This document shows positions 1 to 7,224 of a stretch of 10,302 nucleotides of DNA, in pieces. Numbering within the stretch: position 1 is the first letter of the stretch; every line of letters begins with the position of its first letter. The DNA is from XYA12-FULL-58-9 sp001798605 (lineage in GTDB: Bacteria; Myxococcota; XYA12-FULL-58-9). The stretch is from positions 1 through 10,302 of the forward strand of contig DAINMX010000229.1 of the NCBI GenBank assembly GCA_036736205.1, given 5' to 3'. A program made the position numbers and the translations under genes. The notes below the pieces were generated by a model, which saw only the letters and a program-made list of their open reading frames with translations, did no database searches and had not been told where the DNA came from.

Positions 1-72
<72 letters not shown>

Positions 73-84
73 TCAAGGTGGCGG

Positions 85-113
85 ACTGTAATGATCTGAT
101 TGGGGGAAGTCAA
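85..113 (-). promoter_or_regulatory. Sigma70-type promoter of the initiator tRNA
   Basis: On the minus strand a -35 box TTGACT (113-108, 5 of 6 consensus) is followed after exactly 17 bp by a -10 box TACAGT (90-85, 4 of 6). Transcription would start near base 78, only about six bases before the mature tRNA 5' end. The stretch just after the -10 is G+C rich (GTCCGCC), like the discriminators of growth-rate-controlled stable RNA promoters. Box matches and spacing are seen in the sequence; the start point and stringent-type control are inferred. Confidence 0.7.
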
Positions 114-134
114 GCAACATCACGCAATTGTGCA

Positions 135-198
135 GCGTCACTCAATCGCGGAGCATCACACGAACTGCGTCACTCAATCGTGGAGTATCACACAACCT
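135..198. repeat. Two-copy 32-bp imperfect tandem repeat
   Basis: Bases 135-166 and 167-198 are adjacent copies of a 32-bp unit beginning GCGTCACTCAATCG, with 4 mismatches in 32. A partial, more diverged relative (CATCACGCAATTGTGCAGCGTCACTC) precedes the first copy. There are only two direct neighbours and no spacers, so it is not a CRISPR array. It lies between the tRNA promoter and the peptidase gene. No function is evident. Confidence 0.8.
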
Positions 199-220
199 GC
201 GTTGCGATACCACAAATGGG

Positions 221-274
221 GCCAACGGTGCCAACCGTGCCAACGATGCCAACGATGCCAACGATGCCAACGAT
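221..274. repeat. 9-bp minisatellite, six units of GCCAACGAT
   Basis: Six head-to-tail 9-mers run from 221 to 274. The first two are variants (GCCAACGGT, GCCAACCGT) and the last four are identical GCCAACGAT. The array lies 63 bp before the peptidase ATG. A 9-bp period keeps any reading frame (it would read as repeated Pro-Thr-Met), but the only open frame through it also runs across the tRNA, so I treat it as non-coding. Identical terminal units suggest recent slippage, so copy number may vary among strains. Confidence 0.85.
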
Positions 275-337
275 GACTCGGGTGCGGATTTGGGTTAGGA
301 CACACCCGTGAACAAAGAACACAGTGAGAGTATACCC

Positions 338-2539
338 ATGAAGAAAGATACCGTGGCCGGATTGTTTTGTATTCTGATGATTGGCTGCGCCGGTCCCCAA
401 TCAGGAACGACAACAGTGTCAGGCCCCAACGCAGAGGCAACCATGTCGACAACCATGTCAGACAATCCATTTTTCGCCGAGACGTGGGACACGCCCTATG
501 GGGCGCCACCGTTTGAAAGAATCAAAGACGAACACTATGCCCCCGCGTTCGTGCGAGGAATGGCGGAGCATTTGCGCGAGGTTGAGGCGATCGCCAATGC
601 AACTGCGGAGCCGACATTCGACAACACCATCGTCGCCCTGGAGCGCTCAGGTGAGATGTTGTCGAGAGTGGCGTTGGTGTTTTTCAATCTCGCCAGCGCC
701 GACCGGACGGACGCCCTCGGGGCTCTCGAGACTGAGTTTGCCCCCAAGCTCTCACAACACCAAGACGCCATCGTCCTCAACGAACAGCTGTTTGAGCGGG
801 TGAAGAAGGTTTACGACACCCGCGAAGGGCCGAACCTCAACCCCGAACTCAACCCCGAACTCAACCCCGAACAAAAAAAGCTTGTCGAAGATTACCATCG
901 TGACTTCGTCCGGGCGGGGGCGACGGTGAAGAGCGAAGACAAAGAACGGCTCAAGGCCATTAATACTGAATTGGCCACGCTCTACACCGAATTCTCTAAC
1001 CGCCTCCTGGAGGAAAACAAATACCTGCTCATTCTCGATGACGAAACGCAGCTCGCGGGTCTGCCACAGCAATTGCGTTCCGCCGGTGCCGCACTCGCCA
1101 ACGAGCGCGGCCACGAGGGCAAGTGGGCCTACGGTCTGGTGCGCTCCTCCTATGAACCCTTCATGAGTTATTCCACCGATCGAAAGCTCAGGGAGCAACT
1201 GTGGCGTGCGTTTCATGACCGCGGCAGTCACGACGGGGACCATGATACTCGAGGTCTCGTCCTTGCGATCGCCACCCTGCGAGCGGAGCGGGCCCGTTTG
1301 TTTGGGTACGAGACCCATGCTGACTACGCCATCGACGGTAACATGGCGAAAACCCCGCGGGCCGTGTTCGACCTGATGAGCAAGTTGTTCAAGGGTGCCA
1401 AGACCCGAATGGACCAAGAACGAGATGCGTTGCAACGACTGCTGGCAGCGGATCTCGGCCGTAAGGCAAAGCTCGAGCCTTGGGATTGGCGCTACTATGC
1501 CGAGAAGCAACGCAAGCTACAGTTCGATCTCAGCGATGAGGAGCTCAAGCCCTATTTCCAAGTTGACACGGTTCGGCAGGGTGCCTTTCGAACTGCGGAG
1601 AAACTTTTCGGCATCACATTTGAGGAGGTCACTTCTTCGGTCCCCCGTTATCACCCTGATGTCAAAGCCTTCGATGTCAAGAATGCTGACGGCTCGCACG
1701 TGGGTTTGCTCTACGTCGACTATTTCCCGCGCCCGAGCAAACGGGGTGGTGCGTGGATGGACCTGTTCCGCGTGCAACGAGACCTCGGTGAACCGCGTCG
1801 TCCTATTGTCGTCAATGTGGGCAATTTTCCCGCGCCCACCGATGACACGCCGGCCCTGCTCGGCTGGAGCGAAGTCACCACTTTGTTCCACGAGTTTGGC
1901 CACGCTCTTCACGGCCTGCTGTCAGATGTCACCTATCCGCGCCTCGCTGGCACGTCCGTGAAGCGGGACTATGTCGAGTTTCCGTCTCAACTGATGGAGA
2001 ACTGGGCGAGCGAGCCTGCGGTGCTCAAGGAGTATGCCAAACATTACGTGACAGGGGAGTCGATCCCTGACGACCTCATCGCCAAGATCAGGAACAGCTC
2101 CAAATTCAACCAGGGTTTTGAGACAGGCGAGTACGTGGCTGCGGCTTTGCTCGACCTTCAATGGCACACCCGCAACTTCGAACAAATGCGAGCGATCCAA
2201 GACGTCAACATCTTCGACCGTGAGACCATGAGGACTGTCGGAATGGCGGCCGAGATCCCTCCCCGCTACTACTCCCCCTATTTCCAGCACATCTTTGCTG
2301 ACGGTGGTTACGCCGCTGGCTACTACGTGTACGGCTGGGCTCAGGTGCTCGAGGCCGACGCGTTTCATGCGTTCGAGGAAAAGGGCGACGTCTTCGATCC
2401 CGAGTTGTCAGCAAAACTCCGCAAACACGTCTTTGCGGCTGGCTCGTCGCAGGACGAGATGGTTCTCTACACCACCTTCCGCGGCGCAAAGCCGTCGGTA
2501 GAGCCTCTCCTCAAAAAGCGCGGTCTCGACGGCAAATAG
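338..2539 (+). CDS. M3-family zinc metallopeptidase (peptidyl-dipeptidase Dcp-like), predicted lipoprotein
   Basis: The product is 733 residues, the usual size for M3A peptidases. The zinc site is clear: HEFGH at residues 518-522, with the third ligand E547 in VEFPSQ. The surrounding FHEFGHALHG, RDYVEFPSQ and the C-terminal GGYAAGYYVYGW segment resemble Dcp, which removes C-terminal dipeptides, more than oligopeptidase A. The N-terminus MKKDTVAGLFCILMIGC is a short lipoprotein signal with a lipobox ending at Cys17. Residue +2 is Ala, so outer-membrane or periplasmic anchoring is inferred. I chose the ATG at 338 because it gives this signal and has GAGAG seven bases upstream; a GTG at 308 would add ten residues and bury the signal. 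A threefold LNPE repeat occupies residues 167-178. It converges with the radical SAM gene. The family call is firm; Dcp versus a related subfamily is not. Confidence 0.93.
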   Translation: MKKDTVAGLFCILMIGCAGPQSGTTTVSGPNAEATMSTTMSDNPFFAETWDTPYGAPPFERIKDEHYAPAFVRGMAEHLREVEAIANATAEPTFDNTIVALERSGEMLSRVALVFFNLASADRTDALGALETEFAPKLSQHQDAIVLNEQLFERVKKVYDTREGPNLNPELNPELNPEQKKLVEDYHRDFVRAGATVKSEDKERLKAINTELATLYTEFSNRLLEENKYLLILDDETQLAGLPQQLRSAGAALANERGHEGKWAYGLVRSSYEPFMSYSTDRKLREQLWRAFHDRGSHDGDHDTRGLVLAIATLRAERARLFGYETHADYAIDGNMAKTPRAVFDLMSKLFKGAKTRMDQERDALQRLLAADLGRKAKLEPWDWRYYAEKQRKLQFDLSDEELKPYFQVDTVRQGAFRTAEKLFGITFEEVTSSVPRYHPDVKAFDVKNADGSHVGLLYVDYFPRPSKRGGAWMDLFRVQRDLGEPRRPIVVNVGNFPAPTDDTPALLGWSEVTTLFHEFGHALHGLLSDVTYPRLAGTSVKRDYVEFPSQLMENWASEPAVLKEYAKHYVTGESIPDDLIAKIRNSSKFNQGFETGEYVAAALLDLQWHTRNFEQMRAIQDVNIFDRETMRTVGMAAEIPPRYYSPYFQHIFADGGYAAGYYVYGWAQVLEADAFHAFEEKGDVFDPELSAKLRKHVFAAGSSQDEMVLYTTFRGAKPSVEPLLKKRGLDGK
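836..871 (+). repeat. In-frame 12-bp tandem repeat inside the M3 peptidase gene
   Basis: Three perfect copies of CTCAACCCCGAA encode (Leu-Asn-Pro-Glu)x3 at residues 167-178, followed by a run of seven A. The stretch precedes the segment QKKLVEDYHRDFVRAGA, which is well conserved in the family, so the repeat expands a surface loop before that helix. The copies are identical at DNA level, which indicates recent duplication without disrupting the frame. Confidence 0.9.
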
Positions 2540-2603
2540 ACGGCGCAGCGCAACCAGCAGAGAAAAACGGCACCGCGGGAGACATGCCTACGCTTGGCCT
2601 AGG

Positions 2604-4538
2604 TCAGCGATAGCCCAACGCATCGCGCACCCACGCAGCCTCGGCTTCCCGACTGGCGAAGGCGACGGCGTCGGGGTTGGATGTGGCAACGAGACGGCGC
2701 CAAGTATCGTCGGTGGTGTCAATGCAGGGATCGATGATGCGAGCGCACGGGCGGATGGTACCGAGCAGTTCTGGCGACTCTGCGGCCTGCGACCAACTCT
2801 GATCGCAGAACACCGGCACCCATTTTCGCAGGGCGTCGATGTAGTCGGCTGGAAGAACGATGTCCGACGGCAAACACACGGCGATATGTCGGATGCGGTG
2901 GTTCCCATACCAGCGAGGCAGACGGGTCGCATAGGATGGGGCCCGCTCGGCGAGGGCCCGTTCGAGAATATCTAGAAGATCGAGCGGAAAGGGTGTGCGG
3001 GGTCGCAGTATGAGGTCGAGGGTGGCAAAGGGGTCCATGGTAGTACGCGTCTTGATGGCTGCAATGATAGCGTCGCGGTCAACGTAGAGATCGTTACCGT
3101 GTACCCAAAGGGCGACGTGTTGACCCCCTGGGCCGGTGGCGGTGGCGATGGCAGCAGCGGAGGTGGCACCCACGAAGGCGCGACTGTCGGTGTCGAAATG
3201 AAAAACATCAGGCGCCCGGTTGTCGCTCTTTTCCACCAACAATGGTCGCCACGGCTCATCGAGGTCGCGGCCAAACCGCTCTTCGGCAAAGTCGAAGGCG
3301 CGGGCAAATGCGTCAGCATCCATGCCGAGCGTCTGGCGCACCAGGTAGGGCGGCTCGGGCGCGAACGTTACGCCGCGACTCTCAGCCTGGAGACGCAACG
3401 GCGTACCCGGTAGGAGCATGAGTGGAAATATCTGTGCGTTGTCACTGAGACCGTGCTCGTGGAGAAAGGTGACTCCGCGGACCACGTCCTCGAAGGTATC
3501 ACCGGGCAAACCGACAATCAGGTCCACCACCGGGGCGATACCATGGTCCGCCAGCATAGCCGCGGCTGTTGCCACCCGCTCGGGACTGCCACCGCAGCCG
3601 ACGTCCTTGAGTGTCGTGGCGTTCGTCGACTGCAGTCCAATCTCGACGCTGGCAAAACCGGCCTGGGCCATGTGGCGCACATCGTTCAAGGTGAGACTTC
3701 CGGCACGCACCTCGGCATACAATGCGATCTGCCGGTCGCTATTGATCGTGGCCACAGCAGCGCACAGTGCCGCAAAATCCGACCTACCATTGAAGGTCGG
3801 ATCGAGAAACACGACCTCCCGGGCACCATGAGCGTGCACATAGGCAACGGCCTCAGAAACCTGCGGCAATGGCAACTCTCGCACCTTGGTGCTGCCACGA
3901 CCGTACCCACAAAAGGCACAACCGGCGCGGCAACCACGGGAGGTTTCGAGATAGACGGCCCGGTCGCTGCACACCGGCAACACCCCAGCCACGTAGGGCG
4001 ACCGGTAGTGTTGCAACGGAAATGTGGCCGGACCCGATAATACCCAAGGCACGTCACCACATGCCTGTGCTGACCAGAGCCATTTCCCGTGTGTGTCTGT
4101 CTTCGCCAACCAGCGGGCAAAGACACCGACCGCGGCTTCTTCCCCCTCCCCCACCACCGCCGCATCAAATAGGGATTCGTCATGCAATAGATGGTTGTCC
4201 GCCGCCACCTCGGGACCACCGATGATGATCTTGGTCTCAGGGAGAAGGCGACGCACCTGCCGGGCCAGATGTAGACTACGCTCGATGTTCCATACATAGA
4301 GAGACAGGCCGAGGTAATCGGGCCTGGAGGCAATGACGCGCTCGGCGAGGAGTGTGTCGCCCAGGTGCTCAGTGATCTCTGGGGAGAGCACCTCCACCGT
4401 GAGTTGTTGATCAAATCCGTGGACCCCGACAGCAACCGCCAAGCATCCAGCGGCCAGAGGTTCATTACCGCTTGCGGCGAAGGGTGAAGGGCGCGGCATG
4501 GGTAGCTGCACCAACAACAACCTGGGGGTGGACGCCAT
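2604..4538 (-). CDS. B12-binding-type radical SAM protein of unknown substrate
   Basis: The product has 644 residues (numbering below counts the GTG codon, so subtract one from the ATG). Residues about 5-145 look like the cobalamin-binding Rossmann domain found before radical SAM barrels, with YLGLSLYVWNIERS, IIIGGPEV and VVGEGEEA. The radical SAM core follows at about 193-400. Its [4Fe-4S] cysteines C204, C208 and C211 are in SRGCRAGCAFCGYG (CxxxCxxC), and the core-strand segments FLDPTFN, VEIGLQS and VDLIVGLPG follow. Residues about 440-644 are a C-terminal region I cannot assign. The ATG at 4538 is preferred over the GTG three bases earlier because AGGAG (4548-4544) lies five bases before it. 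It follows slyX by 75 bp on the same strand and may be co-transcribed. The fold is secure; the reaction is not predictable from sequence. Confidence 0.9.
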   Translation of the reverse strand: MASTPRLLLVQLPMPRPSPFAASGNEPLAAGCLAVAVGVHGFDQQLTVEVLSPEITEHLGDTLLAERVIASRPDYLGLSLYVWNIERSLHLARQVRRLLPETKIIIGGPEVAADNHLLHDESLFDAAVVGEGEEAAVGVFARWLAKTDTHGKWLWSAQACGDVPWVLSGPATFPLQHYRSPYVAGVLPVCSDRAVYLETSRGCRAGCAFCGYGRGSTKVRELPLPQVSEAVAYVHAHGAREVVFLDPTFNGRSDFAALCAAVATINSDRQIALYAEVRAGSLTLNDVRHMAQAGFASVEIGLQSTNATTLKDVGCGGSPERVATAAAMLADHGIAPVVDLIVGLPGDTFEDVVRGVTFLHEHGLSDNAQIFPLMLLPGTPLRLQAESRGVTFAPEPPYLVRQTLGMDADAFARAFDFAEERFGRDLDEPWRPLLVEKSDNRAPDVFHFDTDSRAFVGATSAAAIATATGPGGQHVALWVHGNDLYVDRDAIIAAIKTRTTMDPFATLDLILRPRTPFPLDLLDILERALAERAPSYATRLPRWYGNHRIRHIAVCLPSDIVLPADYIDALRKWVPVFCDQSWSQAAESPELLGTIRPCARIIDPCIDTTDDTWRRLVATSNPDAVAFASREAEAAWVRDALGYR

Positions 4539-4613
4539 CACAACTCCTACGGTGCGTTGAATAACTCAGGGGACCAGCGCGGACACAGATGCAGTTGGCG
4601 TCAACAATGGGTG

Positions 4614-4817
4614 TCAGTAGTGCGGCGGGGGGGGCTCGTCTTTTGGAGACGGTGGATCGCTTGGCGTGAGCAGACGCACCCGCTCCCCAAGACGCCGGAG
4701 CTCTTCTGCCAATTCCTGAAGTTGCATTTGCTGTGCGCTGACAAAGTCATTGAGCTCGGCAAGGGTTTGCTCGTTGAAAGCCACGGTGGTTTCTAGTCGG
4801 ATGATACGTTCTTCCAT
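4614..4817 (-). CDS. slyX: SlyX family protein
   Basis: The product is 67 residues, close to the roughly 70-residue SlyX family. Its body, from MEERIIRLETTVAFNEQTL to about residue 50, has the heptad pattern of a coiled coil rich in Glu, Leu and Gln. It ends in a Pro/Asp-rich tail closing with PPPPHY, the characteristic SlyX C-terminus. The ATG at 4817 is chosen because a strong AGGAGG (4828-4823) lies five bases upstream; a longer in-frame extension starts beyond this site and shows no family similarity. The molecular role of SlyX is not established. It is first in a leftward pair with the radical SAM gene and divergent from rbgA. Confidence 0.9.
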   Translation of the reverse strand: MEERIIRLETTVAFNEQTLAELNDFVSAQQMQLQELAEELRRLGERVRLLTPSDPPSPKDEPPPPHY

Positions 4818-5041
4818 GTTCGCCTCCTGGTTCTTCGAATGAGCCCTGGCCAACACGCACTGCAGATGATGTACACCCTGACCGTTGGTCCTGTCGACAG
4901 CTCCACAGTACTACGGTGTTGCTGTTCGGGCGGCCGCTGATGTTGACCTGGAATCAACCGTCGGCCATGGTGGTTCCACAAGTTCTGCAGCAAATTCTGC
5001 AGCGTGCTCTGTGGCGCATCACGACAACCATCGTTTGCACA
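4818..5041. promoter_or_regulatory. Divergent intergenic region between slyX and rbgA
   Basis: This 224-bp stretch must hold promoters for both directions, but I see no convincing -35/-10 pair. TTGACC at 4943-4948 lacks a good partner box. Small symmetric elements are present: a perfect 10-bp palindrome CTGTCGACAG at 4891-4900, and two direct copies of TTCTGCAGC at 4983-4991 and 4995-5003, whose starts are 12 bp apart and each of which contains the palindrome CTGCAG. These could be regulator sites or chance. Confidence 0.4.
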
Positions 5042-5926
5042 ATGACAATTAACTGGTTTCCCGGTCACATGAACAAAGCGCGACGCGAGCTTGCCACGGC
5101 GTTGCTACGCGTTGACGTTGTGATCGAGCTTCTCGACGCCCGACTGCCCGAGTCGAGCAGCAACCCCATGCTGGCGACGTTGCGCGGCGATAAGCCCCGT
5201 GTCTTGGTCTTGGCCAAAAGTGATCTTGCCGACCCCGCGGTGACTCGCGCATGGCTGCAGCATCTCGAACGCGCCGATGGATCGCGGAGCCTCGCGTTGG
5301 ATGGGACTCAACGTGGTACTGCCCGGCAGGTTCTTGAGGCGTGTCGACAGGTAGCACCGAGTCAAACAGGGAGAAAGAAGCCGTTGGGTTGCATGATCGT
5401 CGGTATCCCCAACGTCGGCAAATCGACATTGATCAATTCATTGCTGGGCCGCAGCATCGCCAAAGTTGGCAATCAGCCAGCAATCACGCGTCAGCAGAAA
5501 CGTTATCAGCTCAACACGGATATCGCTGTGTCAGATACACCAGGTGTGTTGTGGCCCAAGCTTGAGGACCAGATGGCGGCGTACCGGCTCGCTGCTTCAG
5601 GCGCAATATCGGACGCCGCTTTTGACTATCTGGACGTTGCTGGATTTGCCGCCACCTTTCTTGCGACCCGTTATCCCGATCTGCTGCGAATTCGTTATGG
5701 CCTCGAGATACCTGCAAACGAGCTTGTACCACGCGAGCCCATGGAGCTGCTCGAGACCATCGGCCGGGGCCGGGGTTTGCTGCGCCAGGGTGGTATCGTC
5801 GACTTGCAGCGCACAGCAGAGACCTTGCTGCGTGAATTGCGATCGGGAAAGATCGGACGAATCAGTTTCGAGGAACCGTTACCGGCTGCCGCTGCCCTAA
5901 ACAACGGAGACGAACCGTGCAACTGA
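5042..5926 (+). CDS. rbgA: Ribosome biogenesis GTPase RbgA/YlqF (circularly permuted)
   Basis: The product has 294 residues, like the roughly 280-residue RbgA/YlqF family that acts in late 50S subunit assembly. It opens with the family signature MTINWFPGHMNKARREL. GTPase motifs occur in permuted order: G4-like AKSD at 58-61, G1 GIPNVGKS at 121-128, G2 Thr149 in PAIT, and G3 DTPG at 165-168. A helical C-terminal domain with the typical GRGRGLLRQGG and SGKIG segments follows. The start is set by homology at the ATG at 5042; 42 further open codons upstream show no family similarity. I see no Shine-Dalgarno before this ATG. G4 is normally NKxD; here its first residue is Ala. The 3' end overlaps the nitroreductase gene by 10 bp, so translational coupling is likely. 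Confidence 0.94.
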   Translation: MTINWFPGHMNKARRELATALLRVDVVIELLDARLPESSSNPMLATLRGDKPRVLVLAKSDLADPAVTRAWLQHLERADGSRSLALDGTQRGTARQVLEACRQVAPSQTGRKKPLGCMIVGIPNVGKSTLINSLLGRSIAKVGNQPAITRQQKRYQLNTDIAVSDTPGVLWPKLEDQMAAYRLAASGAISDAAFDYLDVAGFAATFLATRYPDLLRIRYGLEIPANELVPREPMELLETIGRGRGLLRQGGIVDLQRTAETLLRELRSGKIGRISFEEPLPAAAALNNGDEPCN

Positions 5927-6786
5927 GCCGTCCTGCTATTGAGGTGATCAAGATGCGTTCGTCATGGCGCACCTACCGGGCAGATCCCATCGAGCCGGAA
6001 AAACGTCGCGTGGTGGAACAATGGCTGAGCTCATCTCCCACCGGGCCCTTTGGCACGCCGCTGCGTTTTGAGCTCGTTGCCGCCACCGCGGACGACCAAA
6101 ACGCGCTAAGAGGTCTCGGCACCTACGGTTTTATCCGTGGCGCACCGGGGTTCATCGTTGGTACCGCTCGCCGTGCTGCGCGCGACATGGAGGACTTCGG
6201 CTATGCTATGGAGCAGATCATCCTGCTCGCCACCGACCTCGAGCTGGGTACCTGTTGGCTCGGCGGAACTTTCACCAAGAGCACTTTTGCCGAAAAGATT
6301 ATGTTGCGCGAAGAGGAAACCTTACCAGCCGTGGTGGCCATTGGACACGCGGCCGCCAATCGTGGCGCTGTGGAGAAGTTGATCCGCTGGGGTGCCAAAG
6401 CAAAGATGCGACGACCCTGGGAGGGGTTGTTCTTCTCGAGCACGTTCAAGCAGCCATTGAGCATGGAGGCTGCCGGTGACTTCGCCACGGTCTTGGAGAT
6501 GGTCCGCGTTGGACCCTCGGCATCGAATCGACAACCCTGGCGTTTCGTTCGGTCTCAAGATGGGCGTCGCTACCACCTCTTTCTGCGCCGAACTCCGGGC
6601 TACGGTAGGGACGCCAAGTACATTCGTGTGGCCGACTTGCAGCGTCTCGATATGGGCATCGCCATGTGTCACTTCTCCCTAACATCCGCTCAGCTTGGTT
6701 TGTCCGGCATTTGGAAGGATGCCGAGCCGAACATCGGGGCGTTGCCGGATCACCACGAATATGTCGCGACCTGGGAGATCGAGTAG
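5917..6786 (+). CDS. Nitroreductase-like flavoprotein with two half-domains (TM1586-type)
   Basis: The product has 289 residues. The first half carries nitroreductase features: RSSWRTY at 14-20 (like the usual RRSxRxF) and the helix-strand segment DFGYAMEQIILLATDLELGTCWLGG at about 93-117. The second half has GPSASNRQPWRFV at 199-211, the FMN-contacting PSxxNxQPW motif, which in ordinary nitroreductases lies near residue 35-45. This rearranged or duplicated layout resembles the putative nitroreductase family of Thermotoga TM1586 (Pfam TM_nitroreductase). It probably binds FMN and NAD(P)H; the substrate is unknown. The start is GTG at 5917, with GGAGA six bases upstream, overlapping the rbgA stop. 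An ATG at 5953 would cut into the first motif. Confidence 0.85.
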   Translation: MQLSRPAIEVIKMRSSWRTYRADPIEPEKRRVVEQWLSSSPTGPFGTPLRFELVAATADDQNALRGLGTYGFIRGAPGFIVGTARRAARDMEDFGYAMEQIILLATDLELGTCWLGGTFTKSTFAEKIMLREEETLPAVVAIGHAAANRGAVEKLIRWGAKAKMRRPWEGLFFSSTFKQPLSMEAAGDFATVLEMVRVGPSASNRQPWRFVRSQDGRRYHLFLRRTPGYGRDAKYIRVADLQRLDMGIAMCHFSLTSAQLGLSGIWKDAEPNIGALPDHHEYVATWEIE

Positions 6787-6816
6787 AGAATTCCTGAGGA
6801 TGATTGATGCTAGGTT

Positions 6817-7215
6817 CTAACGACCATGAGCTAGAGTCTTGGTGCCTTCTGGGAAGACGACTTCGATCTTCTGGTCGACACAGACTCGGGTTACCAAGCC
6901 AACACCAAACTTAGGGTGCTCAACCAGTTCGTCGTCGGTGAACTGCACCGCCATGCCGTACTTGGTCCCCAGGGTCAAATCGCGCCCTGCGGTAAGCTCA
7001 TCATAACGACGCTCCAACCCCACCCCCTTGGCACCCAATTTCTTCCGGGTCGCCGGCTCTTTGACGCGATAGGCGTGTGCGTCGTCGCACGCTGAACACT
7101 TAACGCTCTTCGGTCGATTGGCGGCGGTCACCGAAATGACAGCGTGCTCAAGTACCTTCTTGCATCCCTTACAATACGCTTTGACACTCTCTCCCAATGC
7201 AACAACAGTAGCCAT
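6817..7215 (-). CDS. Hypothetical Zn-ribbon protein with C-terminal HPKFGxG segment
   Basis: The product has 132 residues. A four-cysteine zinc ribbon is suggested by C15-x2-C18 (YCKGC) and C40-x2-C43 (CSAC). A basic linker follows, then a C-terminal segment from about residue 98 (VEHPKFGVGLVTRV...KIEVVFPEGTKTLAH). That segment resembles the small beta motif HPxFGxGxV...F..G.K.L seen at the C-termini of UvrD/PcrA-type helicases and in CarD-like proteins, where it contacts RNA polymerase or other partners. Similar Zn-ribbon plus HPKFG proteins are, to my recollection, common in deltaproteobacteria and Myxococcota. A nucleic-acid or RNA-polymerase-related role is inference. The ATG at 7215 has GAGG seven bases upstream. 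It lies downstream of the cold-shock gene on the same strand. Confidence 0.82.
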   Translation of the reverse strand: MATVVALGESVKAYCKGCKKVLEHAVISVTAANRPKSVKCSACDDAHAYRVKEPATRKKLGAKGVGLERRYDELTAGRDLTLGTKYGMAVQFTDDELVEHPKFGVGLVTRVCVDQKIEVVFPEGTKTLAHGR

Positions 7216-7224
7216 CTTCGAACC

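Noticed and set aside
135..198. Possible CRISPR array
   Set aside because: Only two directly adjacent 32-bp copies with mismatches exist, without spacers and without cas genes.
752..1510. 252-codon leftward open frame
   Set aside because: It is antisense to the strongly supported M3 peptidase and its translation resembles no family; it is a shadow frame.
2540..2603. Bidirectional terminator between the convergent peptidase and radical SAM genes
   Set aside because: Only the 6-bp palindrome CCTAGG is present; no stem long enough with a T tract could be found. The convergent gap at 9977-10011 likewise shows none.
3453..4040. 195-codon rightward open frame
   Set aside because: It lies antisense to the radical SAM core, including the cluster cysteines, and shows no recognisable protein features.
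4916..5041. 42-codon in-frame extension upstream of rbgA
   Set aside because: The family begins at MTIxWFPGHM; the extension has no similarity, overlaps the palindromes and repeats of the divergent region, and has no better ribosome site.
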